Shown here one piece after another: positions 1 through 6,104 of a stretch of DNA of 9,093 bases. The notes beneath the pieces were generated by a model that did not search any database, was not told where the DNA came from, and saw nothing but the letters and a program-made list of their open reading frames with translations. The first letter of the stretch is position 1. Every line of letters begins with the position of its first letter. The translations under genes were made by a program, and so were the position numbers. The stretch is from the NCBI GenBank assembly GCA_002431285.1, contig DJEF01000001.1, positions 20,019 to 29,111 on the forward strand, written 5' to 3'. Source of the stretch: Ruminococcaceae bacterium UBA5905 (GTDB lineage: Bacteria > Bacillota > Clostridia > Oscillospirales > Acutalibacteraceae).

Positions 1-1
1 G

Positions 2-103
2 GATTTCCGTGTTGTCGCTATGGGTATGGTTGTAAAATCGGTGGATAAGTCTGCCGCACAGGTTCTGTGCGGTATTTCCTTGAAACTGCAAAAAAACTAT
101 TGA
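2..103 (+). CDS. C-terminal fragment of an unidentified protein (partial at 5' end)
   Basis: An open frame enters from the left edge and runs 33 codons to a TGA at 101-103, ending in ...LKLQKNY. The other two + frames close earlier (stops at 46-48 and 33-35), and the residue mix (DFRVVAMGMVVKSVDK...) looks like a beta-strand-rich domain end rather than random translation. A PilZ-type C-terminus is conceivable, but I do not recognise it with confidence. It lies 60 nt upstream of galM on the same strand. A 9-bp hairpin (52-74) sits within it, which leaves open that this is non-coding. The galM promoter begins at its stop codon. Confidence 0.4.
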   Translation, partial: DFRVVAMGMVVKSVDKSAAQVLCGISLKLQKNY

Positions 104-128
104 ATTATGTCCCGAAGTGTGGCATAAT
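100..128 (+). promoter_or_regulatory. SigA-type promoter with extended -10, upstream of galM
   Basis: The -35 box TTGAAT (100-105) is followed by a 17-nt spacer and the -10 box CATAAT (123-128), preceded by TG at 120-121, which gives an extended -10 (TGGCATAAT). Transcription would start near 135, leaving a leader of about 30 nt before galM with AGGAGG at 150-155. This promoter probably serves the whole galM-rsmD-coaD-LCP run, since no other promoter is evident in the short gaps. A weaker overlapping alternative, TTGAAA (80-85) with AATTAT (103-108), also has 17-nt spacing. Confidence 0.65.
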
Positions 129-163
129 GGAAACATCATCTCAAAACTGAGGAGGAAGACGAA

Positions 164-1219
164 ATGCCTGTACAGGTGGTACCCTTCGGAACGCTGAAGG
201 ACGGCCGTGAGGTTCGGCAGATCACTTTGATGAATGGGCGGGGAACCGCCGTTTCGGTGCTGGATTATGGTGCGACCATCCAGCGCTTTATTTTCCGGGA
301 TACGGATATTGTGCTGGGGTATGACACACTTGAGGGGTATGTGGAGGCCAACGGCTCCTACATCGGCGCCACGATCGGCCGCGTGTGCAACCGGATCGCG
401 GACGGTAAATTCACGCTGGAGGGTCAGCCGATCCGGCTGTATTGCAACGAGACGGCACGCCACGGCCATCTGCATGGCGGCGCCGAAGGATTCGATAAGA
501 AGATCTGGCGGTATACCGTGTTGTCGGAGGATGACGCTCCCTCAGTGCGGTTTGAATACACCAGTCCCGACGGAGAGGAACACTATCCCGGTACCCTGCA
601 GGTGTCGGTGACGTTTACGCTGGATGCGGCGGATACGCTGACACTGTCTTATCACGCGACCACCGATAAGACCACGGTGGTGAACCTGACGAATCATACC
701 TATTTCAATGTACACGGCTGCGGCGGCGGTTCTATTGAGGACGTGTTGCTGCAGATCCATGCGGATGAGATCACCCCGGTGGATGAGGTGCTCAATCCCA
801 CCGGCGGATATATGCCGGTGGAGGGAACTCCTCTGGATTTCCGGAAACCGAAGCCTCTGGGCGAGGGTATCCACGGCGCGCATCCGCAGGTGGCTATGGG
901 CGGCGGCGTGGATCACAATTTCGTGCTGGCCAGAGAAAAGCAGCCTGCCGTGCGGGAGGCCGCCGTGGCGGTCAGTCCCCGCAGCCATATCCGATTGGTT
1001 TGCTCCACTGATCTGCCCGGTGTGCAGGTGTATTCCGCCAATTTTCTGGAGGAACAGCATGGGAAAGCAGGACATTGCTGGGGACGGTATGACGGCTTCT
1101 GCCTGGAGACGCAGTATTTCCCGGACAGCGTGAACCAGCCTGCGTTCCCCTCCATTGTGTTGCACCCGGGAGAGGAATACACCGCGACGACCCGGTTCCA
1201 TGTGGAGCTGCAACAGTAA
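164..1219 (+). CDS. galM: Aldose 1-epimerase (galactose mutarotase)
   Basis: GalM is a cytoplasmic enzyme that interconverts alpha- and beta-anomers of aldoses such as galactose and glucose, the entry step to the Leloir pathway. At 351 aa it is the normal full length for the family. Visible hallmarks are GATIGRVCNRI (68-78), HLHGG (102-106, with candidate catalytic His104), NLTNHTYFN (174-182, catalytic His178), GVDHNF (248-253, Asp250), LPGVQVY (284-290) and GFCLETQ (311-317, with Glu315 as catalytic base by family analogy). The ATG at 164 is preceded by AGGAGG at 150-155, 8 nt away. It is the first gene of the + strand run, 12 nt before rsmD. No galK, galT or galE is visible, so its placement with rsmD and coaD probably reflects co-transcription rather than a shared pathway. 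Confidence 0.96.
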   Translation: MPVQVVPFGTLKDGREVRQITLMNGRGTAVSVLDYGATIQRFIFRDTDIVLGYDTLEGYVEANGSYIGATIGRVCNRIADGKFTLEGQPIRLYCNETARHGHLHGGAEGFDKKIWRYTVLSEDDAPSVRFEYTSPDGEEHYPGTLQVSVTFTLDAADTLTLSYHATTDKTTVVNLTNHTYFNVHGCGGGSIEDVLLQIHADEITPVDEVLNPTGGYMPVEGTPLDFRKPKPLGEGIHGAHPQVAMGGGVDHNFVLAREKQPAVREAAVAVSPRSHIRLVCSTDLPGVQVYSANFLEEQHGKAGHCWGRYDGFCLETQYFPDSVNQPAFPSIVLHPGEEYTATTRFHVELQQ

Positions 1220-1231
1220 GAGGATAACTTC

Positions 1232-1783
1232 ATGCGAGTGATAACCGGTTTAGCCCGGGGATGTCGGCTCAATACGCTCCCCGGGGAGGATACACGCCCC
1301 ACCACCGAAAAGGTTAAGGAGGGGCTTTTCTCTGCAATCCAATTCGAGATCGAGGGGCGGCGGGTGCTGGATCTGTTCGCCGGCTCCGGCCAGCTGGGCA
1401 TCGAGGCGCTCAGCCGGGGGGCGGCCTCCTGCATTTTTGTGGATCAGAATCCGGCGGCGATTCCGATCATCCGGGATAACCTGCGCCGCGCCCGTTTGGA
1501 GGAGCACGCACAGGTGGTTGCCACTGATGCGGTGGGGTATCTGCGCCGTCCGAAGGAGCGGTTCGATCTGGTGTTTCTGGATCCGCCCTATGCGTCCGGG
1601 CTGCTGGAACAGGTGCTCCCGGCGGTGGCGCCGTATGTGAACGATGGCGGGCTGATCGTCTGCGAGACCGACAGCGATACGGCTCTGCCGGTGCGGGTGG
1701 ATCGTTTTTATCTGAGCCGTGCGCGGCGCTATGGCCGCGTGTGTTTGCGTTTCTACCGTTTCGGCGAGGGGGAGAGCGTATGA
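1232..1783 (+). CDS. rsmD: 16S rRNA (guanine(966)-N(2))-methyltransferase
   Basis: RsmD uses S-adenosylmethionine to methylate N2 of G966 of 16S rRNA in the assembling 30S subunit. The 183-aa length is typical. The protein starts with the family signature MRVITGLARG. It then shows RPTTEKVKEGLFSAI (22-36), the SAM-binding motif I VLDLFAGSG (45-53) followed by LGIEALSRGA, an acidic motif II residue (Asp71) and the catalytic motif IV DPPY (117-120, within VFLDPPY). The start ATG lies 12 nt after the galM stop with an AGAGG-type ribosome binding site overlapping the galM end (1219-1223). Its stop overlaps the coaD start as ATGA, the rsmD-coaD coupling common in Firmicutes. Confidence 0.96.
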   Translation: MRVITGLARGCRLNTLPGEDTRPTTEKVKEGLFSAIQFEIEGRRVLDLFAGSGQLGIEALSRGAASCIFVDQNPAAIPIIRDNLRRARLEEHAQVVATDAVGYLRRPKERFDLVFLDPPYASGLLEQVLPAVAPYVNDGGLIVCETDSDTALPVRVDRFYLSRARRYGRVCLRFYRFGEGESV

Positions 1784-2271
1784 TTACGGCGGTGTGTCCG
1801 GGCAGCTTTGACCCGGTGACGCAGGGACATATGGACATCATCCGCCGCGCCTCCCGGTTGTTTGACCGGGTGATCGTGGTGGTGATGACCAATGGGGCCA
1901 AATCTCCGCTGTTCACCCAGACCGAGCGGGTGGAGCTGCTCGATCGGGCGGTGGCGGCCGAGGGTCTGGAGCACGTGGTCGTGGATTGCTACGACGGACT
2001 TTTGGCGGATTATGTGGAGATGCGGCAGGCGGATGTGATCGTCAAGGGGTTGCGCGCTATGTCCGATTTTGAGTATGAGTTTCAGATGGCACTGACCAAC
2101 CGTAAGCTGAACAGTCGGGCGGAGACGGTGTTCCTGACCACGACGGCGGAGCATATGTACCTTTCCTCCAGCCTGGTTAAGCAGGTGGCCGGGTACGGCG
2201 GAGACATTTCGGATTTTGTGCCGGCGTGCATTCTGCCGGATATTTTGGAAAAATACAGAAAGGATCGTTGA
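1780..2271 (+). CDS. coaD: Pantetheine-phosphate adenylyltransferase (PPAT)
   Basis: CoaD transfers AMP from ATP to 4'-phosphopantetheine, giving dephospho-CoA, the penultimate step of coenzyme A synthesis in the cytoplasm. The 163-aa protein matches the usual size (about 160 aa). The nucleotidyltransferase signature GSFDPVTQGH (8-17) contains the TxGH motif. Further PPAT hallmarks are KSPLFTQTERVELL, the KGLRAMSDFEYEFQMALTNRKL region that contacts substrate and the subunit interface, and the ISSS-type motif as YLSSSLVKQVA. The frame is open upstream to 1741, but the ATG at 1780 is chosen because it gives the canonical MITAVCPGSFDP start. It also has a GAGGGGGAGA binding site just upstream and overlaps the rsmD stop by 4 nt, implying translational coupling. 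Confidence 0.96.
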   Translation: MITAVCPGSFDPVTQGHMDIIRRASRLFDRVIVVVMTNGAKSPLFTQTERVELLDRAVAAEGLEHVVVDCYDGLLADYVEMRQADVIVKGLRAMSDFEYEFQMALTNRKLNSRAETVFLTTTAEHMYLSSSLVKQVAGYGGDISDFVPACILPDILEKYRKDR

Positions 2272-2274
2272 GAT

Positions 2275-2769
2275 ATGAGCATGAATACAGAGGACTATCT
2301 GCGGCAGATCGACGATATATTGGATGCTGCCTGGGCGATGCCGCTGTCCGGCGGCAAGGTGGTCGTGGATGTGGAGCAGATCCGCAGTCTGCTGGATTCG
2401 GTGCGCGCCGCTATGCCCTCCGAGGTAAAGCAGGCGAAGAATATCGTGCGGGATCGGACCGATATTATCGACACCGCCAAGCGGGAAGCGGAGACCATCA
2501 TTCGCAATGCCGAGGAGCGCCGTAATCAGATTTTATCCCACGATGAGATTGTGCGGCAGGCCCAGGAAAAGGCCAGTGAGCTTTTGACCGCCACCCAGAA
2601 AAAGGCGCGGGATATGAAGAAGAATGCTCAGGAGTATACCGAATCGCTCTTGCGCCGGGCGGAGGAGGTGCTGGCGCAGCAGACGGCGGAGCTGCGCCAG
2701 ACCCGTGCCAGCCTGCGGGGCAGTCAGTCGAATGCGAGCGCGAAAGCGGAGCCGGACAGCAACGACTGA
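2275..2769 (+). CDS. Coiled-coil protein of unknown function, linked to coaD
   Basis: This 164-aa protein has an N-terminal stretch (about 1-40) with YLRQIDDILDAAW followed by GGKVVVDVEQIRSLL. A long charged helix, probably a coiled coil, covers about 45-145 (AKREAETIIRNAEERR, QEKASELL, LLRRAEEVLAQQ), and the tail is short and disordered (NASAKAEPDSND). There is no signal peptide or membrane segment. Proteins of this build beside coaD in Clostridia are often labelled ATPase or V-type ATPase subunit H-like. That label rests on coiled-coil similarity: no Walker motif is present. A DivIVA-like scaffolding role is a possible alternative. The ATG at 2275 is 3 nt after the coaD stop with GAAAGGA (2258-2264) upstream. 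A second ATG at 2281 is less well spaced. The next gene starts 33 nt downstream. Confidence 0.85.
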   Translation: MSMNTEDYLRQIDDILDAAWAMPLSGGKVVVDVEQIRSLLDSVRAAMPSEVKQAKNIVRDRTDIIDTAKREAETIIRNAEERRNQILSHDEIVRQAQEKASELLTATQKKARDMKKNAQEYTESLLRRAEEVLAQQTAELRQTRASLRGSQSNASAKAEPDSND

Positions 2770-2802
2770 CGGCGGCTTATGACGGAGAGGAATCGGTAAG
2801 GT

Positions 2803-3909
2803 ATGAGTACACAAAGAACGGTGCATAACCGCAAGCGCCGTCGGAGAAAAAGAGCACGGCGTCTGGCGCTGCTGGTGTTGTGCTGTGTGCTGATCGTGGG
2901 CGTGATCGCTGCGGTCGGTATTTCTCTGTGGCTGCCCAAATATAAGTACAACCCCATAGAGGTCAGCAAACCGGAGGAATTGGGATTCGAGAATCCTTTC
3001 AGCGACAAGGTGGTCAATATTGCGCTGTTCGGGCTGGATGCCCGTAAGCCGGATGAGTTCAAGGGTCTGTCCGACAGCATTATGGTCCTCAGTCTCAATT
3101 CCGAGACGAAAAAGGTCAAGTTGTTTTCGGTGATGCGGGATTCACTGGTGGCCATCGAGCGAAACGGCAAAACTACCTATGATAAGATCAACAGCGCCTA
3201 TCTGCGGGGCGGCCCGCAGCTGGCGATCAAGACCCTCAACAAGAACTTCCAATTGGATATTTCCGAATACGTTACGGTGAATTTCTACGGATTGACAAAG
3301 ATCATTGATTCCGTAGGGACCATTGATATCACCCTGACCGACGCGGAGGTGACGGCACATGGCACGTCCCACCAGTCCGGCATCAACGATTATATCGAGG
3401 AAATCTGTCGGTATATGAACCTGGATTATAACCAGTATAAGGTGACGACTCCCGGCTTGATCCACGCCAACGGTGTACAGGCGGTGGCCTATTCACGCAT
3501 CCGGTATGTGCGAAACATCTGGGGCGGAGCCGACGATTACGGGCGCACCGACCGGCAGCGGTATGTGATGGAGCAGCTGTTCCAGAAGGCGCTGACGATG
3601 AGCAAAGCGAAGTATGTCAGTTTGGCGAAGGCGGCCGCACCGTATATGGAAACCTCCTTGTCCTATGGCGAGATCATGGGTCTGGCATTTGATATTCTGC
3701 TGAAATCCCCCACCTTTGAGCAGAATCGAATCCCGCGGTATGAGTTTGTGATGGATCCTCCCGCCGCTCACAGTAGCAGTGTGTATTACGATCTGGATTA
3801 TGCCGCAGCGGTGATCCGGGCGGTCATCTACGAGGATAAGACCATTGATGCGTATGAGGAGCTGCACCCGGTGGAGAAAAAGGACTGGTTCCGCGCGGTG
3901 CATAAATAG
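2803..3909 (+). CDS. LytR-CpsA-Psr (LCP) family cell-wall polymer ligase
   Basis: LCP enzymes transfer undecaprenyl-pyrophosphate-linked glycopolymers (teichoic acid- or capsule-like) onto peptidoglycan on the outer membrane face. The 368-aa protein has a short, very basic cytoplasmic head (RKRRRRKRARR, 10-20) and one membrane segment (about 21-44), giving a type II topology. The LCP domain covers about 71-262: NIALFGLDAR (72-81), SDS (90-92), SVMRDS (109-114), YDKINSAY (126-133) and GRTDRQRYVMEQL (247-259). The acidic and arginine residues in these motifs match those that bind the lipid pyrophosphate in characterised members. The remaining about 100 residues form a C-terminal extension of unclear role. 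It is the last gene of the + strand operon. A GAGAGGA site lies 11 nt upstream of the start, and a strong terminator follows 43 nt after the stop. Confidence 0.93.
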   Translation: MSTQRTVHNRKRRRRKRARRLALLVLCCVLIVGVIAAVGISLWLPKYKYNPIEVSKPEELGFENPFSDKVVNIALFGLDARKPDEFKGLSDSIMVLSLNSETKKVKLFSVMRDSLVAIERNGKTTYDKINSAYLRGGPQLAIKTLNKNFQLDISEYVTVNFYGLTKIIDSVGTIDITLTDAEVTAHGTSHQSGINDYIEEICRYMNLDYNQYKVTTPGLIHANGVQAVAYSRIRYVRNIWGGADDYGRTDRQRYVMEQLFQKALTMSKAKYVSLAKAAAPYMETSLSYGEIMGLAFDILLKSPTFEQNRIPRYEFVMDPPAAHSSSVYYDLDYAAAVIRAVIYEDKTIDAYEELHPVEKKDWFRAVHK

Positions 3910-3952
3910 AACGGACAAAACGCTCCGGGTTCGACCATCCCTGAAACGGCAC

Positions 3953-3995
3953 AAAAGGAACGGCCATCTCATTGGAGAGATGGCTGTTCCTTTTT
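3953..3995 (+). terminator. Rho-independent terminator between convergent operons
   Basis: The arms 3953-3970 and 3977-3994 pair over 18 bp with a single G-U and a 6-nt loop (ATTGGA). The T-run 3991-3995 follows the GC-rich part of the stem, so the outer A-T pairs merge into the U-tract. It ends the + strand operon 43 nt after the LCP gene. On the - strand the same stem is followed by TTTTG, so it could also terminate the convergent flippase operon. The flippase stop codon (3969-3971) lies at the top of the stem. Confidence 0.9.
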
Positions 3996-5555
3996 CTCTG
4001 CCTGTGGGATGCCGACTCCATGACTCTTACGGCGCGGTAGCTGCTGCCGATCTCTCGGTGTGATGCCGCCCAGCACAGGCAGCAGCACCAGATACACACC
4101 GGTCACGACGGCCATTCCCGTCATGAGTTCCGTCCATCCGCCGGGGAACGAGAGGACTCGGCGCAAGGCGGCATAGCCGCCACCGGCCAGAGCGGCAGCC
4201 AGACCCGGCGCTAGCACCCAGTGGCCGACATCCAGCGGTGTGTGGCTGACTGTCAGCAGCCGATGGGTGCTGAGAAAGGCCGTGAGCAGATTGCTCAGCA
4301 GCATCACAAACAAAAAACCGGTGATGCCGAATCGGGGGAGCAGCAGTGGGATGAGCGACAGCCGCAGCAGCGAATCCGCAGCGCTGTACCATAGGGAACG
4401 CACCTGCTCGCCCAACCCGCGCAGCAGACCGGTGGCAACGGTATCCAGATACATCACCGGGGCCAGCGGCCCCAGAATCTGCAGCAGCAGTCCGACAGTC
4501 GCATCATGATAGAGATACTGTCCCAGCTCCCGACCGAATACCGTGAACAGACAGCCGATCAGCATGGCCCCCAGCATCGTAATGTGCAGCGATTGCCCGG
4601 TGAGCTTTGTGACCTGTCGCTTTTGTCCTAGCGCATGGGCGTCCGATAGCTCCGGCACCAGCAGATTGGATAATGTCACCAGAAAGGCGGCGGGGAAAAA
4701 CAGCAGCGGCAAGGCCATCCCCTTTACGGCTCCGAATTGCGCCAAAGAACGCGCATCGGAATGAGTAAACCGGGTGAGCATGGCGGGCACCAGTACATTT
4801 TCTACGGTGCGCAGTCCGGTGGTGAGATACCGTCCGGCGGTCAGCGGTACGGCGATAGCCAGCAGCGGCCGCAGCAGGCCGCGTTTGGCCCTTGACGGCG
4901 ATTGGGGAGATGCTTTGCGCAGTTTTCGGCGATCCAACGCATAGGCGGCGGTCAGCCAGCCGCAGCAGACCGTTTCCGAGAGCGCGTCGCCGATGATGAT
5001 GATGCGGCAGGCCTCCTCCAGCGGACAATCCCCGGCCAGCCGCAACAACAGCAGGATCCCACCGATGCGGGTGAGTTGCTCCGCAATCTGCGCCATGCTG
5101 GGAGGGGTAGCCCGTCGGCGCGCCATAAAATATCCCTTTAGGCAGCTGGATATGCCGATGAACGGCAGGGCGATCCCGCTGACCGCCAAAGAGGAGGCCG
5201 CTCGGCTGTCGCCGATCAGGCGGGCGAGCGGCCGGGAAAAGCCGTACAGCAGACCGGCGGAAACACAGCCGATGAGGATACACAGTCCTATCGACAGCCG
5301 CAGCACGCGAAAAGCTGTTTCCGGCTCCTTGCGCGCCAGCGCCTCCGCCGCCATGCGGGTGACAGCGGTGGTCAGTCCGGCGGCGGCAAAGGCCGTCCCC
5401 AGCACATATACGGAGAACACAAGCTGATACAGGCCCATGCCCTCTGCGCCGACCCGATTGGAGATGAAAATGCGGAATACGATCCCCAGCGACCGCAGCA
5501 GCAGCGAGGTGACGGTCATCACGGCGGTATTCATGACAAAAGCCCGGCGGTTCAC
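3969..5555 (-). CDS. SpoVB-like polysaccharide flippase (MOP superfamily)
   Basis: This 528-aa polytopic membrane protein has repeated hydrophobic segments (for example about 12-32, 43-63, 87-105, 122-138, 166-174, 183-200, 280-300, 326-342, 355-372, 412-430, 445-466 and 476-497), consistent with the 12-14 helices of MATE/MOP-fold lipid-oligosaccharide flippases. The N-terminal GAEGMGLYQLVFSVY (36-50) and the later NLLVPELSDA are characteristic of the SpoVB branch, which is linked to spore cortex synthesis and related to the lipid II flippase MurJ. The GTG at 5555 is chosen because AGGAGG (5567-5572) lies 11 nt upstream; the first ATG is seven codons in and too far away. It is the last gene of the operon, 27 nt after the two-module peptidoglycan-binding gene. 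The substrate is not determinable from sequence, and a vegetative wall role cannot be excluded. Confidence 0.88.
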   Translation of the reverse strand: MNRRAFVMNTAVMTVTSLLLRSLGIVFRIFISNRVGAEGMGLYQLVFSVYVLGTAFAAAGLTTAVTRMAAEALARKEPETAFRVLRLSIGLCILIGCVSAGLLYGFSRPLARLIGDSRAASSLAVSGIALPFIGISSCLKGYFMARRRATPPSMAQIAEQLTRIGGILLLLRLAGDCPLEEACRIIIIGDALSETVCCGWLTAAYALDRRKLRKASPQSPSRAKRGLLRPLLAIAVPLTAGRYLTTGLRTVENVLVPAMLTRFTHSDARSLAQFGAVKGMALPLLFFPAAFLVTLSNLLVPELSDAHALGQKRQVTKLTGQSLHITMLGAMLIGCLFTVFGRELGQYLYHDATVGLLLQILGPLAPVMYLDTVATGLLRGLGEQVRSLWYSAADSLLRLSLIPLLLPRFGITGFLFVMLLSNLLTAFLSTHRLLTVSHTPLDVGHWVLAPGLAAALAGGGYAALRRVLSFPGGWTELMTGMAVVTGVYLVLLPVLGGITPRDRQQLPRRKSHGVGIPQAEKKEQPSLQ

Positions 5556-5582
5556 AAAAACGGCGACCTCCTTTCGGTGGTA

Positions 5583-6104
5583 TTACTCCTGATTGTATAG
5601 GGTGACGATCCGATCCCAGGTAGCCTTGTCGGTGACGCCGGTTTCGTTGATCCCGGAACGGTGCTGCATGGAGCGCACGGCATCGGCGGTATTGACGGTG
5701 TAGATGCCGGTGGGTGTATCCACTGCGGGCATATCCGTATAGCTGTTTCTCAGCTGTTGCAGAATGATCTGCAGCATATACACCGCATCGTTTTGGGTCC
5801 CGATCGTGAGCGGCGGCTGCCCCTGGCGATAGACATAGACGGAATAGGGGTTTGCGTTGAGGTATTCTACGGTCTGATAGGAGGCGAACAGTGCCTCCCA
5901 TGTCACTCGATCTACGGTTCCGGTTACCGGCAATCCCACCGATTGCTGGAAACTCCGCACCGCCAGTTCGGTGTCCCGACCGTAGATGCCGTCCACCGGC
6001 ACATTGCTGTATCCCTGCACGGAACGTTGGATGCTGCGCAGATAGCGTTGCAACTCCCGGATATAGACCGCCTCGTCGGCGGTGATGTCGTTTGTCACGT
6101 TCAT
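5583..6104 (-). CDS. Protein of two peptidoglycan-binding (PG_binding_1-like) modules
   Basis: This 173-aa protein is built almost wholly from two PG_binding_1-like three-helix modules, at about 14-76 (VDGIYGRDTELAVRSFQQSVGL then TVDRVTWEALF) and about 101-170 (PTGIYTVNTADAVRSMQ then TDKATWDRIV). Such modules usually anchor enzymes to peptidoglycan. Here there is no catalytic domain and no signal peptide or membrane segment; the N-terminus is the polar MNVTNDITADEAVYI. Its ATG overlaps the stop of the upstream gene by 4 nt (ATGA), with GGGAGG 7 nt upstream, so the two are probably translationally coupled and act together. It may derive from duplication of the C-terminal part of its neighbour. 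A spore-wall adaptor role is inference. Confidence 0.88.
   Translation of the reverse strand: MNVTNDITADEAVYIRELQRYLRSIQRSVQGYSNVPVDGIYGRDTELAVRSFQQSVGLPVTGTVDRVTWEALFASYQTVEYLNANPYSVYVYRQGQPPLTIGTQNDAVYMLQIILQQLRNSYTDMPAVDTPTGIYTVNTADAVRSMQHRSGINETGVTDKATWDRIVTLYNQE

Noticed and set aside
542..1434. Long antisense frames opposite galM and rsmD (542-1213 and 913-1434).
   Set aside because: They lie opposite genes with full family motifs and have Arg/His-rich translations without recognisable domains.
1467..2154. Antisense frames opposite rsmD and coaD (1467-1916 and 1753-2154).
   Set aside because: Low-complexity Arg/His/Pro composition opposite two well-identified enzymes.
3925..3942. A GGGTTCGA...CCC stretch resembling a tRNA T-arm.
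   Set aside because: The loop is too long, and no acceptor stem, anticodon arm or D-arm is found around it; it is not a tRNA gene or an evident attachment site.
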